NCBI GenBank assembly: GCA_963747715.1
Contig: CAVVGB010000009.1
Span: 186,001 to 250,000, forward strand
DNA from: CAVVGB01 sp963747715
Lineage (GTDB): Bacteria > Actinomycetota > Thermoleophilia > Gaiellales > Gaiellaceae
DNA length: 64,000 bases
Direction of reading: 5' to 3'
Part shown: piece after piece, positions 1-8,709 of the stretch
Layout of the letters: every line of letters starts with the position of its first letter
Numbering within the stretch: the stretch's first letter is position 1
Made by a program: the position numbers and the translations under genes
The notes under the pieces: generated by a model
What the model was told of the DNA's origin: nothing
The model's database searches: none
The model's input: the letters and a program-made list of their open reading frames with translations, nothing else

Positions 1-372
1 CATCTGAAGCTTGCAGTGAGCGCGGACGGCGCGCGTTCCGGCGCGATCGCCTTCGGGCAGGGAGCGCATCTCGACCACTACCGCCGGGTCGGTCGCTACG
101 ACGTCGCGTTCAGGCTGGCCGCGAACCGCTGGAACGGAACGGTCGCTCCGCAACTCCAGGTCAAGCGGATCTTCGACACGCCGGAGGGCTACGCGGGGCT
201 ACGTGATCGCCTCGCGCGCGAATGGCGCCTCGACCCGAGCGCGCGCAGCGCGGAGGCCCAGGCCGTCTTCGCCGAGCTCGGCCTCGACGAGGGCCCTGGC
301 GGGCGCCGGCACCTGGTCGAGTCGCAGACGTTCTGCGCACTGCTGCACGAGCCGGTACGCCTGGCCGCTTAA
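1..372 (+). CDS. recJ: RecJ single-stranded-DNA exonuclease, C-terminal fragment
   Basis: The frame is open from base 1 and ends at TAA 370-372, so only the last 123 codons of the gene are present. The visible part carries the RecJ OB-fold signature: an AIAFG run followed by GRYDVAFRLAANRWNG and then APQLQVK. The catalytic DHH/DHHA1 domains lie upstream of the window. RecJ is a 5'-3' exonuclease on single-stranded DNA used in recombination and mismatch repair. rel follows about 46 bp downstream on the same strand with its own promoter-like -10. Identification is by remembered family motif and is fairly secure despite the truncation. Confidence 0.82.
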   Translation, partial: HLKLAVSADGARSGAIAFGQGAHLDHYRRVGRYDVAFRLAANRWNGTVAPQLQVKRIFDTPEGYAGLRDRLAREWRLDPSARSAEAQAVFAELGLDEGPGGRRHLVESQTFCALLHEPVRLAA

Positions 373-406
373 CCTCGCCGCAAAGGGGTCGCGCAGGGCC
401 CAGGGC

Positions 407-412
407 TACAAT
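407..412 (+). promoter_or_regulatory. -10 box of a leaderless rel promoter
   Basis: TACAAT lies 6 nt before the ATG at 419, so transcription would begin at or next to the start codon. There is no Shine-Dalgarno sequence. No good -35 hexamer is seen at the usual distance. The placement recurs at several other genes in the window. Confidence 0.55.
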
Positions 413-418
413 CGGACT

Positions 419-2629
419 ATGGCCACGCCGGTCGTCACAGGCGCTCCCGAGCGGCATCGCGAGCGCTTCGAGGAGTTCATGCGTGAGGTTGCCGCGTACA
501 ACCCGGAGGCCGATCGGGATCTGCTCGAGCGGGCTTTTATCTATGGCAGCCGAGCCCACGAAGGGCAGCAGCGCAGGAGCGGGGAGGACTTCATCCTCCA
601 TCCGCTCGGCGTCGCCCGCATCCTGGGCGAGCTCGGCGCCGACGACCCGACCCTTGCCGCCGCGCTGGTCCACGACGTCGTCGAGGACACGGGCGCCACG
701 ATCGAGGAAGTTCGGAGCGAGTTCGGCGACGAGGTCGGCCGCCTCGTCGAGGGCGTCACCAAGCTGACCCGGATCCAGTTCCAGAGCCGCGAGCACGCAC
801 AGGCGGAGAACTACCGCAAGATGATCGTCGCGATGGCACAGGACCGCCGCGTCATCCTCATCAAGCTCGCCGACCGGCTTCACAACATGCGCACGATCGA
901 GTACCTGGGCAAGCAAAAGCAGCTGCAGAAGGCACGCGAGACGCTCGAGGTGTACGCGCCGCTCGCGCACCGGCTCGGTATCCACACGATCAAGTGGGAG
1001 CTCGAGGACCTCGCATTCGAGACCCTCCACCCGCGCAAGTACGCCGAGATCCAGGCGATGGTGAACGAGCGGCGCGGTGACCGCGAGAAGTTCGTCGAGG
1101 GCGCCGGCAAGACGCTCAAGAAGGAGCTCGAGAAGGTCGACATCCCCGCCGACATCTCCTCGCGGGCCAAGCACTTCTACTCCATCTACGAGAAGATGGC
1201 CAAGCGCGGCAAGGAGTTCAACGAGATCTTCGACCTGACCGCGCTCCGCGTCACCGTCGAGCGCGAGGGCAAGGAGGGCGAGCGCGACTGCTACGGCGCG
1301 CTCGGGATCATTCACTCGCTCTGGAATCCGATGCCCGGCCGCTTCAAGGACTACGTGGCGATGCCCAAGTTCAACCTGTACCGCTCGCTGCACACGACCG
1401 TGATCGGTCCGGAAGGGCGGCCGCTCGAGATCCAGGTGCGGACGAACGAGATGCACGAGACGGCCGAGTACGGCATCGCCGCGCACTGGGCGTACAAGGG
1501 CCCGAAGGGAAAGAAGGCGGAAGCTGAGCGCATGGCGTGGATGAAGCAGCTCGACGAGTGGCAGAAAGAAGAGGCCGACCCGCGCGAGATCCGCCGGGCG
1601 TTCCCCGAGCTCGCAGCGGACGAGGTGTACGTCTACACACCGAAGGGTGAGCTCAAGAGCCTCCCCGCCGGCTCGACCCCGATCGACTTCGCCTACGCGG
1701 TGCACACCGACGTCGGCCACCGAACCGTGGGAGCGAAGGTCAACGGCCGCATCGTCCCGCTGCATTACCAGCTGAAGACGGGAGACTTCGTCGAGATCCT
1801 CACGTCCAAGCACCAGGGACGGGGGCCTTCGCGCGACTGGATGTCCCTCGTCGCCTCGTCGCGGGCGCGCAACAAGATCCGCCAGTGGTTCTCCCGTGAG
1901 ACGCGGGAAGAGACGGAACACCGCGGACGCGAGACCCTCGAGAACGCTCTCAAGCAGCACAACCTGCCGTACAAGAGGCTCGCCGGCTCGCCGCTCCTGG
2001 CCCAGATCATCCGCGAGACCGGCTTCAAGAAGGCGGAGGACTTCTACCTGGCGCTCGGCTCCGGGAAGCTGCAGGTCTCGCAGGTCGTCAACAAGGTCCT
2101 GCACCGGCTCAAGACCGTCGAGGTCGTCGAGGAAGAGCCTCTTCCGCAGAGGCCCAAGGCTCGCGAGGCGGTTGCCTCACAGAATTTCGGGATCCACGTC
2201 GCCGGCGTCGACCAGGTGCTCGTGCGCCTCGCGAAGTGCTGCACACCGGTTCCCGGCGACGGGATCGTCGGCTACATCTCGCTCGGAAAGGGCATCACGA
2301 TCCACCGCGAGGACTGTCCGAACGTCAAGGCGCTCATGCGGAACCCCGAGCGCTTCACGGCGGTTGCCTGGGACGGCGGAGCGTCGCAGAGCTTCCGAGT
2401 GCACATCGCAGTTGTCTCCTGGGACCGACCCCGCCTGCTCGAGGACGTCGCCAGGACGTTCGCCGAGCACGGCGCCAACATCGTCGAGTACGGCGGGCAC
2501 GTCCAGGATCAGATGGCGAGGAACTGGTACGTCGCGGAGGTGGGGGACATGAAGGCTCTCCGCGGGCTTCTGACCTCGCTTCGGAACGTCGACGCCGTCT
2601 TCGACGCGTACCGCGTCACGCCGTCTTAG
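419..2629 (+). CDS. relA: Bifunctional (p)ppGpp synthetase/hydrolase Rel
   Basis: A 736-residue RelA/SpoT homologue that makes and degrades (p)ppGpp, the stringent-response alarmone. The N-terminal HD hydrolase domain keeps HDVVEDT near residue 85, so hydrolysis should be active. The synthetase domain has RFKDY near 308 and the YRSLHTTV run after it. A TGS domain spans about 400-460, a Cys-rich region has AKCCTPVPGD, and an ACT domain is at the C-terminus. The ATG at 419 was chosen because it follows TACAAT by 6 nt and starts just before the conserved domain. Length and domain order match the single Rel enzyme typical of Actinobacteria. Confidence 0.95.
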   Translation: MATPVVTGAPERHRERFEEFMREVAAYNPEADRDLLERAFIYGSRAHEGQQRRSGEDFILHPLGVARILGELGADDPTLAAALVHDVVEDTGATIEEVRSEFGDEVGRLVEGVTKLTRIQFQSREHAQAENYRKMIVAMAQDRRVILIKLADRLHNMRTIEYLGKQKQLQKARETLEVYAPLAHRLGIHTIKWELEDLAFETLHPRKYAEIQAMVNERRGDREKFVEGAGKTLKKELEKVDIPADISSRAKHFYSIYEKMAKRGKEFNEIFDLTALRVTVEREGKEGERDCYGALGIIHSLWNPMPGRFKDYVAMPKFNLYRSLHTTVIGPEGRPLEIQVRTNEMHETAEYGIAAHWAYKGPKGKKAEAERMAWMKQLDEWQKEEADPREIRRAFPELAADEVYVYTPKGELKSLPAGSTPIDFAYAVHTDVGHRTVGAKVNGRIVPLHYQLKTGDFVEILTSKHQGRGPSRDWMSLVASSRARNKIRQWFSRETREETEHRGRETLENALKQHNLPYKRLAGSPLLAQIIRETGFKKAEDFYLALGSGKLQVSQVVNKVLHRLKTVEVVEEEPLPQRPKAREAVASQNFGIHVAGVDQVLVRLAKCCTPVPGDGIVGYISLGKGITIHREDCPNVKALMRNPERFTAVAWDGGASQSFRVHIAVVSWDRPRLLEDVARTFAEHGANIVEYGGHVQDQMARNWYVAEVGDMKALRGLLTSLRNVDAVFDAYRVTPS

Positions 2630-2640
2630 CCGGACGGACT

Positions 2641-2695
2641 CCCTCGAACGAGGGAAGGGGTACCCCGAACGGGGGATCCCTCCTAGTTAGGAGGG
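2641..2695. terminator. Run of short hairpins between convergent genes
   Basis: Downstream of rel three inverted repeats follow each other: ccctc/gaggg around GAAC (2641-2654), cccc/gggg around GAAC (2663-2674), and a 7-bp ccctcct/aggaggg stem (2678-2695). The last overlaps the TAA stop (2687-2689) of the opposite-strand gene. There is no clear T-tract on either side. It probably acts as a bidirectional stop for the two converging transcripts. Confidence 0.45.
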
Positions 2696-3196
2696 CTCGG
2701 GCCAGGGCACGCCGCCCGTGTCCCAGGCAACGAGGCAGTGCGGTGAGATGAGGACGGCCACGCGCTCCAGGTAGGCGCGATCGGCCTCGCCGAAGGCGGC
2801 CGGACGGTCCGAGTCGATGTCGATCTCGCCGACTACGCGGCCCTCGTAGACGATTGGGACGACGATCTCGCTGCGCGTCGATGGAAAACAGGCGAGATAG
2901 CGCGCGTCCGCGGCGACGTCGTCCACGACCTCGGTGCGCCCGGTGGCCGCGGCGGCGCCACAGATCCCCTGTCCCACGGGGATCCGGACATGCTCGGTCG
3001 CCTGCGGGCCCTTCCACGGGCCGAGCACGAGGTCGTCGCCCTCGACGAGGTAGATGCCCACCCAGCTGTAATGCTCGAAGCGGTCGTGCACGACCTCGAC
3101 CACCTGGCGGAGCACCTCGTCCGCTTCCGACTCGCGGTTGACGATGCGGTCGACGGCCTCGAGCGCGCTCCTGTACGTGTCCGGACCGCCGCTCAT
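2687..3196 (-). CDS. GAF-domain protein, free methionine-R-sulfoxide reductase family
   Basis: A 169-residue single-GAF protein. The core WVGIYL..LVLGPWKG..VRIPVGQGICG..LACF..RSEIVVP..DIDSD matches the fRMsr family, which reduces free methionine-(R)-sulfoxide in the cytoplasm. Of the three cysteines used by the E. coli enzyme, the ones in GIC and LAC are present. The first, which would sit just before VRI, is replaced (TEHVRI). The start overlaps the stop of the thioesterase gene as ATGA, so the two are translationally coupled. It could be a reductase using two cysteines or a GAF sensor; I favour the reductase. Confidence 0.75.
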   Translation of the reverse strand: MSGGPDTYRSALEAVDRIVNRESEADEVLRQVVEVVHDRFEHYSWVGIYLVEGDDLVLGPWKGPQATEHVRIPVGQGICGAAAATGRTEVVDDVAADARYLACFPSTRSEIVVPIVYEGRVVGEIDIDSDRPAAFGEADRAYLERVAVLISPHCLVAWDTGGVPWPEPS

Positions 3197-3657
3197 TGCG
3201 CGCCGTCCAGCTCGAGGTGGGGCCCTTCGAAGTCCGCGACGGCTCGGCGGTAGCCCTCCGGGATCGGCGTCGGCCGTCGCTCGGCCAGGTCGACGAGGAC
3301 GTACGTGTGCTGCGCCGTGCACATGAGGGCCTCGTCGTCCACGCGGTAGGCCGAGAACTCCGCCGTGGCGCTCGTCCGCCCGATCCGGCTGGTGCGCGTG
3401 AACACCTCGAGCAGGTCGTCGAAGCGGGCCGGTGCCTCGTAGACGACGTGGCACGCCCGCATGACGAATTCCGGGTCGCCGGTCTCCTGGTCGAGGAGGC
3501 CGAGGTGGCGGTGGTATTCGACCCGGGCGTGGTCGAAGTACGGGAGGTAGCGGCCGTAGTAGACGATCCCCTGGGCGTCCGTGTCGGAGAAGCCGACCCG
3601 CGTGTACGCCGAGAAATTGAAGGGAGGCTTCCTGGCCGTGGGCTGGCCCAATTGCAC
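3193..3657 (-). CDS. YbgC/4HBT-type acyl-CoA thioesterase
   Basis: A 154-residue hotdog-fold protein. The segment YTRVGFSDTDAQGIVYYGRY is the 4-hydroxybenzoyl-CoA thioesterase signature with the catalytic Asp in the SDTDAQG loop. Such enzymes hydrolyse acyl-CoA thioesters; the substrate cannot be read from sequence. The GTG start at 3657 has TAGCAT ending 6 nt upstream, so the message looks leaderless. The gene is the first of a two-gene unit with the fRMsr-like gene. Confidence 0.82.
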   Translation of the reverse strand: MQLGQPTARKPPFNFSAYTRVGFSDTDAQGIVYYGRYLPYFDHARVEYHRHLGLLDQETGDPEFVMRACHVVYEAPARFDDLLEVFTRTSRIGRTSATAEFSAYRVDDEALMCTAQHTYVLVDLAERRPTPIPEGYRRAVADFEGPHLELDGAQ

Positions 3658-3663
3658 GCGGCC

Positions 3664-3669
3664 ATGCTA
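3664..3669 (-). promoter_or_regulatory. -10 box of the thioesterase-fRMsr unit
   Basis: TAGCAT on the minus strand, 6 nt before the GTG at 3657, fits the leaderless promoter arrangement seen elsewhere in the window. Confidence 0.45.
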
Positions 3670-3773
3670 GTTGGAGGCCTGCCCGGCGAGGCGCCCGGGT
3701 TGAGCTTTTCCCCAGGATCTGAGAGGATCCGGCCGCTTTTGTGACACGGGAAACAACCGAGGGGAGAGTTTTC

Positions 3774-6700
3774 ATGAAGCGGTGGGCAATCGTGGCCTGC
3801 GTCGCCGTGCTCGCGCTCGTCCTGAGCGCATCCGCCGGCGCGGCCAGCAGCAAACTCAACGTCTACACGGCCAAGGTGTCGGCAGCCAAAGCGGCCGAGC
3901 TGGTTCGCGCCGGCGTCGACGTGGCCGATACTCGGGTCGCGGCCAGCGGCGTTCGCATCGACCTCGTTTTGTCCGCGAGCGAGCGCCGCGGTCTTCGCGC
4001 TGAAGGCGTCAACCTCAAGCTCAAACGGGACAAGGAGGGACGGACGATCGCGCAGCGGGCCGCGATTCAGGCAGCCAATGGGTTCACCGTCTGGCGCTCC
4101 TTCGACGAGCCGGGCGGCCTGCGCGATGAGATGTACGCAATCGCGAAGAAGAACGCGGGCTTTGTCAAGCTCGTCGTGCTCGGTCGCACGCACCAGGGGC
4201 GCGAGATCATCGGCCTCAAGCTAACCCAGGCCGCAAACGGGACCCCCGACGGCGCCCGACCGGCAGCGCTCTATCTGTCTACTCAGCACGCGCGGGAGTG
4301 GATCTCGACAGAGGTCAATCGTCGCTTCCTGCTCTGGCTGATCGAGCAGCGCAAGCTCGAGAATCCGCAAATCGTCGACCTGCTCAAGACGACCGAGCTC
4401 TGGTTCGTCTGGGTGGCCAATCCCGACGGATACGAGTACACGCACGACGTCGAGCGGCTCTGGCGCAAGAACCTCCGCAACAACGACGGCAACGAGGAGA
4501 TCACGACTGGGGACGGCGTCGATCCGAACCGGAACTACCCGTCGCACTGGAAGTACGACAACGAGGGCTCCTCGTCGCAGATCTCCAGCGAGACCTACCG
4601 CGGTCCGTCTGCGGGCTCGGAGCCTGAGACCCAGGCCATCATGGGCCTGGCCGGCCGCGTGAATTTCAAGTTCGTCGTGAACTGGCACTCGGTCGGGTCG
4701 TGGATCCTCTACGCCCCTGGGTGGCAGATGGAGACCACCGCGGCGGACACGCCGATCTACGTGGCGCTGGCGGGGACGGACGCAAGGCCGGCGATTCCGG
4801 ACTTCGATCCGGGTCCCTCGGCCAACGAGCTGTACGTCACGAACGGCGAGACGACCGACTGGTTCGCCGAGGTGGAAGGTGCTCTCGGCCTGACGCCGGA
4901 GCTCAGCGACGCCGGCTCGGGCGGCGGGTTCGTCTTCCCCGACAACGAGGCGCTCGTCCAGCAGGAGGCCAATAACACGCGGCCGTTCGCGCTCGACGTA
5001 GCGAAGTCGATCCGGAATCCGGCCAACCCGGCTTCCCATCTCGGGAATACGACTGCGCCGTTCTACCTCAATCTCTCAAGCATCGATCCCGAGCTGACGC
5101 GGTCGCCGATGAACTTCGCGTTCCGGTGGTCCTTCGGCGATCCACAGCCAGTGCGGATCCTCGCGAAGAGGAGCCTCGGCGCCGTGTCGCTGAAGTACCA
5201 GATCAACGGTGGCGCCGTGCAGACTCGCACCACGTCCGAATGGACAGGCGGCGAAACGTACGGCCAGGAAGGCTCGCTCTACTACCACGTGATGGAAGGA
5301 GTGGTCAGCGGCACGAGCCCCGGTGACAGCGTTCGGGTCTGGTTCGAGGGCGGAGGCGCGACGAGCGAGGCCTTCACCTACCAGGCCGTGAGCGAGACCG
5401 GTAAGGACGTGCTCGTGATGGCGGCCGAGGACTACTCGGGCGCTTCCACAAACCCGGCGTATCCGGCCGGGCCGCGCCCCTTCTTCCTGTCGTCCTACGC
5501 GAACGCGCTTTCGGCCAACGGGATCGCGTTCGACCTCTACGACGTGGACGCCCGCGACCGAACAGCCCCGGATCACCTCGGCGTCCTCGGCCATTACAGG
5601 GCGGTCATCTGGTACACGGGCAATGACGTGGTCACGCGTGAGCCTGGCTGGGGCGGCGGAAACGCATCCCGGCTCGCGAACGACGAGATCATCGAAGTGC
5701 GAGCCTTCATGAACGAAGGCGGCCGTCTGCTCTATACGGGCAAGCACGCGGCTACCGGGGGCATCACGACCCACGGAACGCAGCTCTATGATCCGATCGC
5801 CAACCTCGAGTGTCGCAACCCGGCCTTGGGGATCGAGGCTCGCTGCGAGCCCCTGCATGGAGTCGGCGACCTCACGAACGACTTCCTGCAGTACTGGCTC
5901 GGTGCCTACATCGTCAACGACAACGCCGGCAATACGAACCCGGCGTGCAATCACGGCACATTCGCGAACTGCAACGTAGCGGACGTCGAGGGCGTCGACA
6001 CGCCCTTCGAGTCCCTGATCTGGGGGTTCAACGGCGCCGACAGTGCCGGGAACCAGAACCACAGCGCGTCGTTCCTCACGACGAGCGGGATCCTGGGTCC
6101 GGAGTTCCCCCACTTCGATAGCTGGGTGGCCGGCAAGTACATCCGTGAGGGTGGCCCGTTCGAGCCGCACTCGGGGACGAAGTACATGTACTCGCAAATG
6201 GCCGACGTGTCCTACAAGCGGATCACGCGGACCGTCGACCTCAGATCGCTCGCTCCGGGTGCTCCCGCGGAGATGTCCGTCTGGCTCTCGTTCGACACCG
6301 AGCACGATTGGGACTTCGTCTTCATCGAAGCCCACACGCTCGATGCGGATCCGAATGACGACTGGACGACGCTCGAGGACCTGAACGGGCACAACGATCA
6401 AAACCTCGGCCCGGCAACGCCGCCCGGCGAGGATGACGCGGCGAGCTGTCCCGCGGGCTGGAACGAGCTCCACCCGCACATCGACCACTACCAGACGCTC
6501 GTCGAGGCTCCCGACGGCACGAGGAGCTGCGAGCCCACGGGCTCGACGGGTGAATGGTGGGCAGCATCGGGCAACTCGGCCGGCTGGCAGCAATGGACGG
6601 TCGATCTGTCTGTGTACTCCTCGAAGCAGGTGGAGATCTCGATCGGCTACGCGAGCGACTGGGCGGTTCAGGGACTGGGCGTCTTCGCGGACGACATCGT

Positions 6701-6959
6701 CGTCTCGACGGGCGCGGGGACGACGTCCTTCGAGGACGACGCAGACCCGATGGACGGCTGGGCAGTCACCGGCCCGCCCGAGGGAAGCGGTCCGAATGCG
6801 AACAACTTCATTCGGACGGATTCGCAGGGCTTCCCCGAGGGTGCTGTCGTCGCTACGCCGGACTCGCTTTACATGGGCTTCGGCTTCGAGGGCATCACCG
6901 GCGCGGCCACCCGCACCATGGTCATGGATCGCGCCATGGACTACCTGCTCAGGCCGTAA
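3774..6959 (+). CDS. Secreted M14 zinc carboxypeptidase, large multidomain
   Basis: A 1061-residue exported protein. An N-terminal signal peptide (MKRWAIV followed by a hydrophobic stretch ending SAGAASS) is followed by a pro-region and an M14 catalytic domain. Zinc ligands are H172 and E175 in QHAREW and H305 in NWHSVGSW; the general base is probably E376 in LTPELSD. DPNRNYP supplies substrate-binding residues. After about residue 430 come beta-rich regions, a segment resembling a glutamine-amidotransferase-like fold (about 555-690) and an immune-inhibitor-A-like C-terminal part. ATG 3774 is preferred over GTG 3741 because GAGGGGAG sits 7 nt upstream and the signal peptide starts there. It probably digests extracellular peptides. 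Confidence 0.88.
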   Translation: MKRWAIVACVAVLALVLSASAGAASSKLNVYTAKVSAAKAAELVRAGVDVADTRVAASGVRIDLVLSASERRGLRAEGVNLKLKRDKEGRTIAQRAAIQAANGFTVWRSFDEPGGLRDEMYAIAKKNAGFVKLVVLGRTHQGREIIGLKLTQAANGTPDGARPAALYLSTQHAREWISTEVNRRFLLWLIEQRKLENPQIVDLLKTTELWFVWVANPDGYEYTHDVERLWRKNLRNNDGNEEITTGDGVDPNRNYPSHWKYDNEGSSSQISSETYRGPSAGSEPETQAIMGLAGRVNFKFVVNWHSVGSWILYAPGWQMETTAADTPIYVALAGTDARPAIPDFDPGPSANELYVTNGETTDWFAEVEGALGLTPELSDAGSGGGFVFPDNEALVQQEANNTRPFALDVAKSIRNPANPASHLGNTTAPFYLNLSSIDPELTRSPMNFAFRWSFGDPQPVRILAKRSLGAVSLKYQINGGAVQTRTTSEWTGGETYGQEGSLYYHVMEGVVSGTSPGDSVRVWFEGGGATSEAFTYQAVSETGKDVLVMAAEDYSGASTNPAYPAGPRPFFLSSYANALSANGIAFDLYDVDARDRTAPDHLGVLGHYRAVIWYTGNDVVTREPGWGGGNASRLANDEIIEVRAFMNEGGRLLYTGKHAATGGITTHGTQLYDPIANLECRNPALGIEARCEPLHGVGDLTNDFLQYWLGAYIVNDNAGNTNPACNHGTFANCNVADVEGVDTPFESLIWGFNGADSAGNQNHSASFLTTSGILGPEFPHFDSWVAGKYIREGGPFEPHSGTKYMYSQMADVSYKRITRTVDLRSLAPGAPAEMSVWLSFDTEHDWDFVFIEAHTLDADPNDDWTTLEDLNGHNDQNLGPATPPGEDDAASCPAGWNELHPHIDHYQTLVEAPDGTRSCEPTGSTGEWWAASGNSAGWQQWTVDLSVYSSKQVEISIGYASDWAVQGLGVFADDIVVSTGAGTTSFEDDADPMDGWAVTGPPEGSGPNANNFIRTDSQGFPEGAVVATPDSLYMGFGFEGITGAATRTMVMDRAMDYLLRP

Positions 6960-6975
6960 CGAGCGGACGCACTGT

Positions 6976-7003
6976 CGAGGGCGGGGCTTCGGCCCCGCCC
7001 TCG
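6976..7003. terminator. Strong bidirectional hairpin with TTCG tetraloop
   Basis: A perfect 12-bp GC stem (6976-6987 with 6992-7003) closes a TTCG loop between the convergent M14 peptidase and phosphomannomutase genes. A short CT-rich tract follows on the + side. It is a very stable hairpin, well placed to end both transcripts. Confidence 0.75.
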
Positions 7004-7019
7004 GCGTCTCTGCGCTCTT

Positions 7020-8417
7020 CTATGAGCGAATCACAGCGAGTACCTCGTCGCGCTTCTGCTCCATCAGCTGCTCGTCGAGCGCTTCGAGGTTGAGGCGAAG
7101 GAGCGACTCCGTGTTCGACGGCCTCACGTTCATGTGCCAGTCCTTCGCGGTGATGGAGAGGCCGTCAAGGTGGGAGACCTCGCCCTCCGGCGCGAAGCGC
7201 TCCTTCACCTCCTGGAGCTTGAGCGCGATGTCGGCGACGGGCGTGTTGATCTCGCCCGACAGGAAGTAGCGCTCCCGGAACGGTTGCAGGATCTCGGAGA
7301 GCGTCTGCCCACGCTTCGAGACGAGCTCGAGCATGAGGAGCGCGGGGATCGTCCCGGAGTCGGCCTGGCTGAACTCACGGAAGTAGTAGTGGCCCGACAC
7401 CTCGCCTCCGAAGGCGGCGGCCTCTTCGCGCATGCGGTGCTTGATGAAGGCGTGGCCAACGCGGTTGACGAGCGAGACGCCGCCGGCACGCTCGATCGTG
7501 TCGGGGACGGCCCAGCTCGCGCGAACGTCGTAGATGATCTTGGCGCCTGGCTCCTTCTCGAGCATCGCCTGGGCAAGGAGCGCGGTGATGAAGTCGCCGG
7601 GCACGAATTCGCCCGCGTCGTCGACGAAGAAGCAGCGGTCGGCGTCTCCGTCGAAGGCGATGCCGAGGTCGGCCTTCTCCTCCAGGACCTTGGCGATGAT
7701 GAACTCGCGGTTCTCAGGCAGCAGGGGGTTGGGCTCGTGGTTCGGGAAGGTTCCGTCCGGCTCGAAGAAGCAGCGGACGGCGTCGATCGGCAGGCGGTCG
7801 AGAACGGGAGGGAGCATCGCGCCGCCCATGCCGTTGGCGGCGTCGATCACCACCCGAAGCGGCCGGATCGCCTCCACGTCGATGAACGACAGGACCTTGT
7901 CCACGAAAGCCGGGTAGACGTCGTGTCTCCTCACACTCTCGCCCGCCTCCCGCGCAAGCCCTCCACCGCTTAAATCGAGGGACTGACCCCGGGGCGTGTC
8001 TTGAGGGGACAGGGCGTTTGAAAGGGCTTTGTCGCGGATCTCGGTCAAACCGGAGTCGCCGCCGACGGGGAGCGCGCCGCGGCGTACGATTTTCATCCCG
8101 GTGAACTCCTTGGGATTGTGGGAGGCCGTCACCGCGACGCCGCCGTCGAGCCCGAGCTCGCCGACGGCGAAGTAGAGCATCTCGGTTCCGACCATCCCGA
8201 TGTCCGTCACCTCGGAACCGGCGTCGGCGGCACCCCGTATGAGCGCGTCCGCCATGGACGGAGAGGAGAGGCGCATGTCGCGCCCCACGGCGATCCTCTT
8301 CGGCTCGAACACCTCCACATAGGCGCGCCCGATCGCGTAGGCGCCTTCCTCGTCGAGCTCGGACGGATAGACGCCGCGGACGTCGTATGCCTTGAAGACC
8401 TTCGGGTCGAGCGCCAC
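7020..8417 (-). CDS. manB: Phosphomannomutase/phosphoglucomutase
   Basis: A 465-residue alpha-D-phosphohexomutase. The phosphoserine loop TASHNPKEF has the catalytic Ser at 99. The metal-binding DGDADR is at 256-261, and a phosphate-binding RPSNTE motif is near the C-terminus. It interconverts hexose 6- and 1-phosphates for GDP-mannose or UDP-glucose synthesis. Between residues about 135 and 162 there is extra sequence relative to the E. coli ManB region I remember. It contains TPRGQSLDL, encoded by a REP-like repeat at about 7976-8010. The GTG start at 8417 has TAGCAT upstream, within the end of the neighbouring gene. Confidence 0.92.
   Translation of the reverse strand: MALDPKVFKAYDVRGVYPSELDEEGAYAIGRAYVEVFEPKRIAVGRDMRLSSPSMADALIRGAADAGSEVTDIGMVGTEMLYFAVGELGLDGGVAVTASHNPKEFTGMKIVRRGALPVGGDSGLTEIRDKALSNALSPQDTPRGQSLDLSGGGLAREAGESVRRHDVYPAFVDKVLSFIDVEAIRPLRVVIDAANGMGGAMLPPVLDRLPIDAVRCFFEPDGTFPNHEPNPLLPENREFIIAKVLEEKADLGIAFDGDADRCFFVDDAGEFVPGDFITALLAQAMLEKEPGAKIIYDVRASWAVPDTIERAGGVSLVNRVGHAFIKHRMREEAAAFGGEVSGHYYFREFSQADSGTIPALLMLELVSKRGQTLSEILQPFRERYFLSGEINTPVADIALKLQEVKERFAPEGEVSHLDGLSITAKDWHMNVRPSNTESLLRLNLEALDEQLMEQKRDEVLAVIRS
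7976..8010. repeat. REP-like palindromic repeat, copy 1, inside manB
   Basis: The 19 nt at 7983-8001 (ctgacccc-gg-gg-c-g-tgtct) match 16 of 19 positions at 61300-61318 inside ftsK. Here the repeat is read in frame on the minus strand and encodes part of an extra linker in phosphomannomutase. The flanks contain self-complementary ggggac/gtcccc-type words. Confidence 0.5.
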
Positions 8418-8430
8418 GGGAGCGCTAATG

Positions 8431-8709
8431 CTACGACGCGCTCGGCGTGACCGGCTTCTCCCACGTCTCGCCGCTGCCGAGCCGTTCGACCGTCGCCGGC
8501 ATCTCGCTCACGTTGATGCGGTGCTCGTAGCCGACCGAGGACTGCACCTGCTGCAGCGCTTCCTCCGGGCTTCTCGCCAGCGCCACCCGCTTGATCGTGC
8601 CGGGCACCTGCCGGATCGTCACCTCGTACGTGTGTGGTATCCGCGTTTCGCGACGGCCGGGCCCGACCAGGAGAAGCGAGATGGGCTGCTGCTTCAGCCG
8701 GCGAGCCAT
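8431..8709 (-). CDS. Conserved small protein of unknown function
   Basis: A 92-residue soluble protein, Arg-rich at the N-terminus (MARRLKQQP), with no signal peptide or membrane segment. The body reads as a mixed alpha/beta domain (YEVTIRQVPGTIKRVALARS, then a helix with SPEEALQQVQSS). I do not recognise the family. It overlaps the end of the HIT gene by 16 nt and lies 13 bp before manB, so the three probably form one minus-strand transcript. The coding call rests on position and in-frame overlap. Confidence 0.6.
   Translation of the reverse strand: MARRLKQQPISLLLVGPGRRETRIPHTYEVTIRQVPGTIKRVALARSPEEALQQVQSSVGYEHRINVSEMPATVERLGSGETWEKPVTPSAS

Noticed and set aside
161..2104. 647-codon open frame on the minus strand opposite rel
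   Set aside because: Leu/Val/Asp/Arg-biased antisense frame typical of high-GC coding DNA, no domain recognised, and fully covered by the well-supported rel gene.
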